From Defluviicoccus sp. (GTDB lineage: Bacteria; Pseudomonadota; Alphaproteobacteria; Rhodospirillales; Defluviicoccaceae), in the NCBI GenBank assembly GCA_013414705.1, contig CP058705.1:2195303-2203634 (forward strand): a stretch of 8,332 nucleotides of DNA. Direction: 5' to 3'. The notes under the pieces are model-generated. The model did not search any database. It was not told the DNA's origin and saw only the letters and a program-made list of their open reading frames with translations. Shown in pieces: positions 1 to 6,647 of this stretch. Numbering within the stretch: position 1 is the stretch's first letter; every line of letters starts with the position of its first letter. The position numbers were made by a program, and so were the translations under genes.

Positions 1-30
1 CATGCGCTCCCTCGGTACGCCAATTTTCAT
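1..30 (-). CDS. pntA: NAD(P) transhydrogenase subunit alpha, N-terminal fragment (cut by window edge)
   Basis: Only the first ten codons are in the window. Read on the minus strand from the ATG at 30-28 they give MKIGVPRERM. This matches the characteristic start of proteobacterial PntA (E. coli PntA begins MRIGIPRERL), the NAD(H)-binding subunit of the membrane proton-translocating transhydrogenase that couples the proton gradient to NADPH formation. Alanine dehydrogenase shares the IGVP pattern but usually continues with KE rather than RER. A GGGGA ribosome-binding-like stretch lies about ten bases before the start. The gene runs out of the window to the left and is divergent from the hydrolase array, so it is probably the unrelated neighbour that marks the array's left border. 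Ten residues are thin evidence, hence the moderate confidence. Confidence 0.6.
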   Translation of the reverse strand, partial: MKIGVPRERM

Positions 31-582
31 TTCGGATTTCCCCGCCGTTGTCCTTGGTCGTTTTGCCGCGCGTTTATGCACGCTTGGTGCTCGCGGCACA
101 AGCACCGCCGTTTGTTGCACTGCATCAAAACGTTACTTTCGCTTGTGACAGCATCAAGCACCTGGATCATCACGGCCCACCACCACCGCGCGGCCCATTC
201 AGCCCACCTCCTTTATTCTTCTACCTTTGAGAGAAAACAATTCCCGGAAGGTGCTTATTAAACCGAGACTTTTGAGAAAGCCCCACCTGTAGTTGCATTC
301 GTATCAGGCAACCTCGGCGCGATTTTTGATAATGAAATGAAAGTTATGATCACCACGACGCATAGATGCTGCGTTCTATCTGGATGATAAAGCGTCAGTT
401 GATGATGAGATAAAGACATATTCGCGAGTCTAATAAAATCATCTGATGTCACAATGTGACACATTTTCAACAAAATATTTTGGGTAACCAGCGTCATAAC
501 CCAGACACATTTAACTTTCAAAAGAGCTGCGACCGACAAGCGTCGAATTAACGCGAGGAGAACCTTGGAGGATGTGGTGAAC
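31..582. other. Divergent intergenic region between pntA-like gene and hydrolase copy 1
   Basis: No convincing protein gene is visible in these 550 bases. The left half (31-240) is GC-rich and must hold the minus-strand promoter and leader of the pntA-like gene. It contains a strong minus-strand Shine-Dalgarno (AGGAGGT, 212-206) seven bases before a 14-codon ORF (198-154). The right half (about 300-582) is AT-rich and carries the leader of hydrolase copy 1, including the palindrome at 447-461 and a stretch around 470-530 that aligns with the leaders of copies 2 and 3. A 108-codon minus-strand ORF across 258-584 has no recognisable features and overlaps this conserved leader, so I treat it as chance. 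Confidence 0.6.
447..461. promoter_or_regulatory. Operator-like palindrome upstream of hydrolase copy 1
   Basis: TGTCACAATGTGACA is a perfect 7-bp inverted repeat around a single central base. It lies about 121 bases before the copy 1 start codon. Imperfect versions sit at the equivalent place before copies 2 and 3 (TGACACAGTGTTGTA and AGTCACAGTGTTGCA). Conservation of the TCACA/TGTG-type core and of the spacing suggests a binding site for a dimeric regulator controlling copies 1-3 together. The arms resemble CRP/FNR half-sites, but the one-base spacer does not fit the six-base CRP spacer. The regulator is unknown. Confidence 0.45.
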
Positions 583-1961
583 ATGCAGAGTAATCATCTA
601 AAAACTATCGTAACTAGTACACTTATGTGCAGTATTCTAGGTGGCACTATCGCCTATTCAACACCAGCCGATGCAAAAGCCGTAAAGCTTTGGCAGCCCA
701 CAGGTTTGTCAACGCAGTGGGCGTCTCGACCCACTTCACCTGGGGCCCTCGCCTTATCGGACCAGGTTCGCACAAGCGAAGGCGGCACTCGCCGAACTCG
801 GCGTCCGGCACATCCGCGACGCGGTCGGCAACACATCGGCCAACGCGGTTTTCCGGAACCTCGGCTCCAGTCTGGGCGTGAAGTTGTGCGCCGTCGTCGA
901 TGCGCGAACCGGCTCGGGCGCAAGGACACGGCTGAGCAATGGGGAATCCCGGCCGTCCTCAATCGTGCCAAGACCCAGATCGGCCGCGGCATGCTGAGCG
1001 CGATCGAAGGCCCCAACGAATACAATCAGATGCAGCGGGATTACGGCTATAAAGGTTGGGCACAGGAACTGCGCTCATATCAGGCCGAACTCAGAAGGCG
1101 GGTAAAAGCCGATTCAGCCCTGAAATCCCTGCCGGTCATCGCACCGTCGCTGGCCGACCCGATGCAGGCCAGCTACTATCGCCAACTCGGCAATCTCAGC
1201 GGCTCGATCGATCGTGGCAACGCCCACGTCTATCCGAACTGGCTATCCTGGGATCAGAAGATCAAGAAGGTCATCCCGTACGCGCGGATCTCCGCACCGT
1301 CACAACCAATCTGGACCACCGAGACCGGCTGGCACATGGCGTTCAACAGCGGCGCCCAGTGGGTCCCGGAAAGTGTGCTGATTAAGTATCTTCCCGGGCG
1401 ATGGCAACTTTCGTCTCCACCGCCGCGGTGGAACGGGCCTACATCTATCAGCTCATCGACCCGCACAACAATCCGGCGAAGACGAAGACGACGGCTCACT
1501 TCGGTCTGATCAGCTATAACATGCAGCGCAAGCAGTCGTTCTATGCCGTGCGCAACACGATGCATGTCATGTGCGACAGCCCACGCCCGGCCACGCAGAG
1601 TCTGCGCTACAGCCTGTCGGGAAACCTCGCCAACGTGCGCACGCAGCTCTACCAGAAGCGCAACGGTGCTTTCTATCTGGTCGCGTGGGTGGAAAAGCAG
1701 AGCTTCTTCCGCAACAAGGTGATCAACAATGCACCACAGGCGGTGAAGATCCGCTTTGAGCAGCCCATCTCTCGTGTGCGGGCTTACCAGCCTTCCGACA
1801 CGGCCGGCGGAATCGCCCGCTCAAATCAGCCGAAGCAGACTTACACCCAGCCGAGTGTGATCAACCTGAGCGTCAAAGATGCGCTCACGATCCTTGAAAT
1901 TGTCCCGAGAGGCACCGCCCTGCCCGGGGTTTCCACAAAGTGCTCGTTCGCCGCGAGCTAA
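583..1961 (+). CDS. Secreted clan GH-A-like glycoside hydrolase, copy 1 (four frame breaks as sequenced)
   Basis: The ATG at 583 follows a GGAGG ribosome binding site (567-571). The reconstructed product is 460 residues. Residues 1 to about 33 form a signal peptide (N-terminal Lys, hydrophobic ILGGTIAYS, then a PADA-K cleavage-like end). The barrel begins near HRFVNAVGVSTHF and carries the acid/base motif EGPNEYN (Glu147) and the nucleophile motif TETGW (Glu248). From about residue 345 a beta-rich C-terminal domain follows, ending KCSFAAS. The protein should act outside the cytoplasm on a glycan of unknown identity. The frame is broken four times: near 675-686 (A run), at GGGGCCC 742-748, at GGGG 941-944 and at CCCGGG 1393-1398. 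One added base at each point restores a single open frame of the same length as its paralogues, so I read this as a real gene with base-call deletions rather than a decayed one. The glycoside hydrolase family number is not determinable by eye; GH39- or GH5-like enzymes are the nearest general type. Confidence 0.8.
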
Positions 1962-2001
1962 CCTTCGCTCCACTCACACAACACCGTCACGCTTTGACGC
2001 G

Positions 2002-2031
2002 CGCTTCCCGTGTGTGGACCCACGGGAAGCG
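2002..2031 (+). terminator. 3' hairpin after hydrolase copy 1
   Basis: CGCTTCCCGTG (2002-2012) pairs perfectly over 11 bp with CACGGGAAGCG (2021-2031) around an 8-base loop, 40 bases after the copy 1 stop. There is no clear T run behind it, so it may be a processing or mRNA-stabilising hairpin rather than a classic intrinsic terminator. The same stem recurs after copy 2, and a variant follows copy 3. Confidence 0.55.
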
Positions 2032-2175
2032 TTCGCGTTCAAACCGTCACGCGCCGTCGTCGCACCGCGCTCACGGGCCTCTCGGGTCACCCGAATGCGT
2101 CGCAAGCCATCACCTAAAGAGAGCACAACATTCAGATCAACACCTCTATACGGGCACTTCATGCCATAGCATACG
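2032..2175. other. Gene-free spacer between copies 1 and 2
   Basis: This GC-rich stretch lies between the copy 1 hairpin and the AT-rich leader module of copy 2. ORFs crossing it have no start signal, motif or similarity that I recognise. I see no RNA gene or mobile element in it. Confidence 0.5.
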
Positions 2176-2407
2176 TTTTTTTGCAGGGCAACATATTGGC
2201 GTCTCCCTAGAATATTTAATCAATCACAAATTGAAAAATCAATAAAAGTCGCCATTGAATCAAACTCCTAAATCGATGACACAGTGTTGTAATTTTTCAA
2301 CGAGAAACTCTTGAGTAACGATGCGTCATATCCTGGCCACATTTGCTTCCTCAAAAGAACATAACTTTCGAAAAAACAAATCTTGGTCACGGGCAATTTG
2401 GAGAACG
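2176..2407 (+). repeat. Leader module of hydrolase copy 2 (direct repeat of 4197-4433)
   Basis: This AT-rich block starts at a run of seven T and reaches the copy 2 start codon. It aligns along its length with 4197-4433 before copy 3. Shared landmarks in order are TTTTTTTGC, CATATTGGCGTC, TTGAATCAAA, CACAGTGTTG, TCATAT/CCATATC, ACATATTTGC-like, AAAAGAACA, and CACGGGCAATTTGGAGA with the ribosome binding site. The distal part (from the palindrome on) is also recognisable before copy 1. It most likely contains the promoter, operator and a conserved 5' untranslated region, copied together with the gene. Confidence 0.7.
2277..2291. promoter_or_regulatory. Operator-like site upstream of hydrolase copy 2
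   Basis: TGACACAGTGTTGTA is an imperfect dyad equivalent to the perfect palindrome before copy 1. It lies about 117 bases before the start codon. A conserved TTGAAT (2255-2260) precedes it by 16 bases, as it does before copy 3 (4276-4281). If that is a -35 element, the site overlaps the -10 region, which would suit a repressor. No good -10 hexamer is visible, so this reading is tentative. Confidence 0.4.
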
Positions 2408-3794
2408 ATGATAATGCGAGAAGGTTCCCTAAAATCCATTATGAGAGGCGCTATCGTGTGCGGGGTTGTGGGAGCGCCGCAGCAGTTCCGGGAACAGCTA
2501 CGGCCGGCCAAGTCCGCGCCATGTCGGCGTTCCAGTTGGTCAACGCCGTGGGTGTCTCGACCCACTTCACCTGGGGCCCCTCGCCTTATCGGACAAAGTT
2601 CACACAGGCGAAGGCGGCACTCGCCGAACTCGGCGTCCGGCACATCCGCGACGCGGTCGGCAACACATCGGCCAACGCGGTTTTCCGGAACCTCGGCTCC
2701 AGCCTGGGCGTGAAGTTGTGCGCCGTCGTCGATGCACGAACCGGTTCCGGCGCAAAAACACGGCTGAGCAATGGGGGAATCCCGGCCGTCCTCAATCGCG
2801 CCAAGACCCAGATCGGTCGCGGCATGCTGAGCGCGATCGAAGGCCCCAACGAATACAATCAGATGCAGCGGGATTACGGCTACGCAGGTTGGGCACAAGA
2901 ACTGCGCTCATATCAGGCCGAACTCAGAAGGCGGGTAAAAGCTGATCCGACTCTGAAGTCCCTGCCGGTTGTCGCACCGTCGCTGGCCGACCCGATGCAG
3001 GCCAGCTACTATCGCCAGCTTGGCAATCTCACCGGCTCGATCGATCGTGGCAACGCCCACGTCTATCCAAACTGGCTGTCCTGGGATCAGAAGATCAAGA
3101 ATGTCATCCCTTACGCGCGGATTTCCGCACCGACGCAGCCAATCTGGACCACCGAGACCGGCTGGCACATGGCGTTCAACAGCGGCGCCCAGTGGGTCCC
3201 GGAAAGTGTGCTGATCAAGTATCTTCCGCGGGCGATGGCAACATTCGTCTCCACCGGCGCCGTGGAACGGGCCTACATCTACCAATTCATCGACTCTGAG
3301 AATAACCCCGCGAAGACCAAGACGACGGCACACTTCGGCCTGATGAGTTACAGCATGCAGCGCAAGCAGTCGTTCTATGCCGTGCGCAACACCATGCATA
3401 TCATGTGCGATAATGCGCTGCCGAACCCGCAGAGCTTGCGCTACAGCCTGTCGGGAAACCTCAGCAACGTGCGCACGCAGCTCTACCAGAAGCGCAACGG
3501 TGCCTTCTACCTGATTGCCTGGCTAGAAAAGCAGAGCTTCACCAAGAACAAGGTGATCAACAATGCACCACAGGCGGTGAAGATCAGCTTCGAACAGGCC
3601 ATCTCGCAAGTCCGGCCTACCGGCCGTCGGATGCGACCGGCGGTATTGTCGGATCGAACAAGCCGAAGCAAACCTATGCCCAGCCGACAACGATCAATCT
3701 CAGCGTTGGCGATGCGCTCACAATCCTCGAGATTGTCCCAAAAGGTGTCGCCGTGCCGAACGTTGCCACCAGCTGCTCCTTCGCCGCAAGCTGA
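2408..3794 (+). CDS. Secreted clan GH-A-like glycoside hydrolase, copy 2 (two frame breaks as sequenced)
   Basis: This is the best preserved copy and serves as the reference for the others. The ATG at 2408 (or 2414, same frame) follows TTTGGAGA. The reconstructed product has 462 residues. Residues 1 to about 37 form a signal peptide (basic MREGSLKSIMR, hydrophobic GAIVCGVVG, and an AXA-type end at TATA before GQVRA). The barrel starts at about residue 42 with FQLVNAVGVSTHF and includes LGVRHIRD, the acid/base motif EGPNEYN (Glu149, after Asn148) and the nucleophile motif TETGW (Glu250). HFGLMSYSMQRKQSFYAVRN then resembles the last barrel strand. Cys334 and Cys457 are conserved in all copies. 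The C-terminal domain (about 345-462) looks like a beta sandwich. Frame breaks lie at GGG 2470-2472, inside the signal peptide, and at GG 3614-3615; one extra G at each gives one open frame. Between them the frame is open for over 1,100 bases. The substrate is unknown. Confidence 0.85.
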
Positions 3795-3839
3795 ACGCGG
3801 TTTCACCCTCGCATAAATCACGACCTCGCCCTTAGCGCG

Positions 3840-3867
3840 CGCTTCCCGTGCAACGACACGGGAAGCG
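3840..3867 (+). terminator. 3' hairpin after hydrolase copy 2
   Basis: CGCTTCCCGTG (3840-3850) pairs perfectly with CACGGGAAGCG (3857-3867) around a 6-base loop, 45 bases after the stop. The stem is identical to the one after copy 1 while the loop differs, which suggests selection on the stem. There is no strong T tail. Confidence 0.55.
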
Positions 3868-4196
3868 ACCGTGTTTAGGACGCCCTATACACTGGGCCGC
3901 ATTGGCATGCGTGCGTCGGTGGAACAACAGAAGATCAGAGCATTCTTCCGAGCGCTGCAGCAACTGCTGTCGCCCTCGCAATGCGCTTCATCTCCTGATC
4001 TCAGGTCCAGGGCGGTAGAAGCCGGACGCCCACGCTCTGGGCATCAAGACCTCCTACCCCAAGGGCTGCCAACCCGCCGGTCTCTGCCTTCCGTTCCGGG
4101 CAAACGCATCGCCGTTTCGGGTCGCCTGAACACGCGCGGCCGGCTGCCGGCATGTGCAGCACGTCATTCATCAGCACATTTTTGCGACTGCACACA
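3868..4196. other. Gene-free GC-rich spacer between copies 2 and 3
   Basis: This 330-base stretch is longer and more GC-rich than the corresponding spacer after copy 1 and has no clear counterpart there. A plus-strand ORF (3871-4260) and a minus-strand ORF (4195-4001) cross it, but neither has a ribosome binding site, a domain or a recognisable sequence. It could be a remnant of another gene or an insertion. Its right end holds a short imperfect duplication of a GCACATTTTTGCGA-like unit (about 4174-4206). Confidence 0.45.
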
Positions 4197-4433
4197 TTTT
4201 TTTGCGATGCACCATATTGGCGTCGTCAGAGGACAGATAATCAATCTTAAATTGAATTGAGAATAAAATTCTACCTTGAATCAAATTCATAAGTTTAAGT
4301 CACAGTGTTGCAATTTTATAACAAGAAACGCCTCAATAACCGTTCGCCATATCTCGGACATATTTGCCACCACAAAAGAACACAACCATCGAACAACGAA
4401 TTGTGCTCACGGGCAATTTGGAGACCGACAAGT
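4197..4433 (+). repeat. Leader module of hydrolase copy 3 (direct repeat of 2176-2407)
   Basis: This is the counterpart of the copy 2 leader: seven T, GCGATGCACC, CATATTGGCGTC, TTGAATCAAA, CACAGTGTTG, CCATATC, ACATATTTGC, AAAAGAACA, then CACGGGCAATTTGGAGA at the ribosome binding site. The two blocks differ by scattered substitutions and small indels. That pattern indicates an older duplication with retained function rather than a recent copy. Confidence 0.7.
4298..4312. promoter_or_regulatory. Operator-like site upstream of hydrolase copy 3
   Basis: AGTCACAGTGTTGCA occupies the same place, about 122 bases before the start codon and 16 bases after a TTGAAT, as the sites of copies 1 and 2. Its core CACAGTGTTG is identical to that of copy 2. 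The dyad is imperfect. It is inferred to bind the same regulator. Confidence 0.4.
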
Positions 4434-5811
4434 ATGCGAGATTATTGCCTCAAAACGATTGTAAGGGGCGCCATCGTGTGCGGGGTTCTGGGGAGCCGCG
4501 ATCTGTCCGGATATCGCCAAGGCTGGACAGGTGCGCGCCATGCCCGCCTTCCAGTTCGTCAACACCATCGGCGTAGCGACCCATTTTACCTGGGGCCCTC
4601 GCCCTATCGCACGAAATACGCGCAGGCAAAGGCAGCACTCGCCGAACTCGGTATCCGGCACATCCGGGATTCGGTCGGCAACACGTCGGCGAATGCGGTC
4701 TTTCGCGATCTCGGCAATAACCTGGGCGTAAAGTTATGCGCCGTCGTCGATGCCCGGACCGGCTCGGGTGCAAGCACCCGACTGGCCAATAGTCAGATTG
4801 CGGCAACGCTCAGCCGTGCCAAGAGTCAGATTGGCACCACGATCCTGAAGGCAATCGAAGGCCCGAACGAATATAATCAGCTTGAGCGGGATTACGGCTA
4901 TCAAGGCTGGGCGCAGGAACTGCGCTCGTATCAGACCGAACTCAGACGTCAAGTGAAGGCCGATCCGGTCCTCAAGTCACTTCCGGTCATTGCACCATCG
5001 ATGGCCGACCCGATGCAGGCCAGCTATTACACGAAACTCGGTAACCTGAGCGGTTCGATCGACCGCGGCAACGCTCACGTTTATCCGAACTGGCTGTCCT
5101 GGGATCAGAAGATCAAGCAGGTCACGCCGTACGCGCGGATCTCCGCACCGACGCAACCAATCTGGACCACCGAGACCGGCTGGCATATGGCGTTCAACAG
5201 CGGCGCCCAGTGGGTCCCCGAAGATGTCCTGATCAAATATCTTCCCGGGCGATGGCAACGGTCGTCACCACTCCTGGCGTGGAACGAGCCTATGTCTACC
5301 AATTCATTGATCCGTCGTCCGACCCCAATAAGACCACGACGACTTCGAATTTCGGCTTGATTAGTTACAGCATGCAGCGCAAGCAGTCATACTATGCCGT
5401 GCGCAACACCATGCATATCATGTGCGATAATGCACTTTCGAGCCCGCAGAGCTTGGGCTATAGCCTGTCTGGGAATCTTAGCAACGTGCGCACGCAGCTC
5501 TACCAGAAACGCAACGGGGCCTTCTACCTGATTGCTTGGCTGGAAAAGCAGAGCTTTACCAAGAACAAGGTCATTAACAATCCGCCGCAGGCGGTCACCA
5601 TTCGCTTCGAGCAGGCCATCTCACAAGTGCGGGCCTACCGGCCGTCGGATGCGACCGGCGGTATTGCCGGATCGAACCAGCCGAAGCAGACCTATGTCCA
5701 GCCGACAACGATCAATCTCAGCGTCGGCGATGCGCTCACGATCCTCGAGATTGTCCCAAAGGCGTCGCCGTGCCGAACGTTGCCACCAGCTGCTCATTTG
5801 CCGCAAGCTAG
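4434..5811 (+). CDS. Secreted clan GH-A-like glycoside hydrolase, copy 3 (four frame breaks as sequenced)
   Basis: The ATG at 4434 follows TTTGGAGA at 4418-4425, a rather long gap of 8 bases. The reconstructed product is about 459 residues. It opens with a signal peptide (MRDYCLKTIVRG, then AIVCGVLGAAI, ending IAKA before GQVRA). The barrel begins FQFVNTIGVATHF and contains EGPNEYN (Glu146) and TETGW (Glu247). The C-terminal domain closes with TSCSFAAS at the TAG of 5809-5811. Breaks lie near 4490-4498, at GGGGCCC 4592-4598, at CCCGGG 5244-5249 and at AAA 5758-5760. The last three need one added base. The first is repaired either by removing one G from GGGG or by restoring two bases, so it is the only break that is not a plain single deletion. 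Two of the four breaks are at exactly the sites broken in copy 1. Catalytic residues are intact and the repaired frame has no stop, which argues for a functional gene misread in sequencing. It is less similar to copy 1 than copy 2 is. Confidence 0.8.
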
Positions 5812-5854
5812 CAGCCAAATTCTCACATCCCTTGCAATCTCGCCTTATTGCGCG

Positions 5855-5878
5855 CCTCCCGTGTAAAAACATGGGAGG
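5855..5878 (+). terminator. 3' hairpin after hydrolase copy 3
   Basis: CCTCCCGTG (5855-5863) pairs with CATGGGAGG (5870-5878) around a TAAAAA loop, with one G-U pair. It lies 43 bases after the stop, as in copies 1 and 2. The stem is a compensated variant of their CGCTTCCCGTG stem, so pairing has been kept while bases changed. Confidence 0.5.
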
Positions 5879-6182
5879 ATGCGCCTTATAGGCACGATGC
5901 ATAGCTGCAACACAGCCGCATCATCGTGTCGGCGCAGCCTCCTGCCATAGCCTGCCTTCGATTGGCTTTGCACAACATACGCGAACGAATGATTTCAATT
6001 AACCCGTTTAGGTATGTAAACCAGCATATATACGCTCTTTACGCACATATTTTAACTTATAATATACTTTTTATGGATATTTGTGCTGTTGGCGTTTCTA
6101 ATCCACGCCACAAATATGACATTTTTCTAGATATATAGGATGAAAAAATGAAATTTCATATTGCCATGAACTGGAGTGAGCA
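5879..6182. other. Gene-free region between copy 3 and the small membrane protein gene
   Basis: This 300-base stretch becomes very AT-rich from about 5990. A 70-codon ORF at 5926-6138 lacks a ribosome binding site and spans the likely promoter, so I do not call it. The region probably holds the promoter for the small gene and copy 4. No tRNA, insertion sequence end or clear repeat is visible, and the leader module of copies 1-3 is absent. Confidence 0.5.
6038..6068 (+). promoter_or_regulatory. Possible promoter for the small gene and hydrolase copy 4
   Basis: TATAAT (6058-6063) and an overlapping TATACT (6063-6068) lie in the most AT-rich part of the spacer. TTTACG (6038-6043) is a weak -35 candidate, 14 bases before the first and 19 before the second; neither spacing is ideal. 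It is placed about 115 bases before the small gene. This is composition-based and tentative. Confidence 0.3.
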
Positions 6183-6559
6183 ATGCTTGTGCGCAGATAC
6201 TTGCTCATGCTCTTAGTCTTTTAGTGCTCTTCTTCAGCACAATCGTACCAATCCACGTGTCGTGGGTCTCCAACGCCGATCAGCGCCTAAGCGCCGGAGA
6301 GGTAGGGGCCAAGATCGGCACGTCCGTCCTAGTCGAGGCGGCATCCCCGGCACACCTGCCCTCTGACGCCACCTGCGATACCGCTCTAGCGCGCCCCGAC
6401 CCAGTCCCGACGGCTTCTGGCCTTGGGTCCTCCAGAACGGTTTTCTCATTCCAGTCACGGGAGGCGCCCCAGCCCCGATCTGCTGTCACTGCCGAAATTA
6501 CACATCAGAGCACTCCAACGCGGGTCTCAGCTTTTACTCCTGAAACAAAAATAAAATAA
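6183..6559 (+). CDS. Small membrane-anchored or secreted protein of unknown function (one frame break as sequenced)
   Basis: The ATG at 6183 has a well-placed GGAG (about 6172-6175) seven bases before it. As written it stops after 13 codons at TAG 6222-6224, but one more T in the TTTT at 6219-6222 joins it to a frame open to the TAA at 6557-6559. The joined product is 125 residues. It begins MLVRRYLLMLLVFLVLFFST, a basic residue pair followed by a strong hydrophobic stretch typical of a signal anchor or signal peptide. The rest is polar, rich in Ala, Ser, Pro and Thr, with one Cys and no motif that I recognise. The alternative is the GTG at 6176, in the downstream frame from the outset, which gives 127 residues but a poorer ribosome binding site. 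The gene precedes copy 4 by 88 bases with no hairpin between them, so the two may form an operon. Confidence 0.5.
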
Positions 6560-6647
6560 AAGGTATCATCAGCCTAATAACAACAAACGCACTTGTCCGC
6601 TCGCAAAATAACAATGCCTTGCGCAACCATGTTATTTGGAGAGAGCG

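Noticed and set aside
447..461. Reading the palindrome as a CRP or FNR site
   Set aside because: The half-sites resemble TGTGA/TCACA, but their order and one-base spacing do not fit the CRP or FNR consensus.
258..584. 108-codon minus-strand ORF
   Set aside because: It has no ribosome binding site or domain and lies across the conserved leader and palindrome of copy 1.
2326..3399. Long minus-strand ORFs (2326-2898 and 2908-3399) opposite copy 2
   Set aside because: They are antisense shadows of a GC-rich coding frame. Equivalent shadows occur opposite the other copies, and the plus strand carries the conserved motifs.
4001..4195. Minus-strand fragment resembling a LysR-type regulator C-terminus (GVRLLPPW)
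   Set aside because: The resemblance is limited to a few residues in a frame with no other family feature and with a stop right after it.
3871..4260. 129-codon plus-strand ORF between copies 2 and 3
   Set aside because: It has no start signal, shows low-complexity basic composition, and runs into the copy 3 leader module that is conserved as non-coding DNA.
2176..4433. Leader repeats as insertion sequence ends or a CRISPR array
   Set aside because: There are only two or three copies, each tied to a paralogous gene, with no terminal inverted repeats, target duplications, transposase or regular spacer pattern.
5926..6138. 70-codon plus-strand ORF before the small gene
   Set aside because: It has no ribosome binding site, and its AT-rich second half coincides with the likely promoter.
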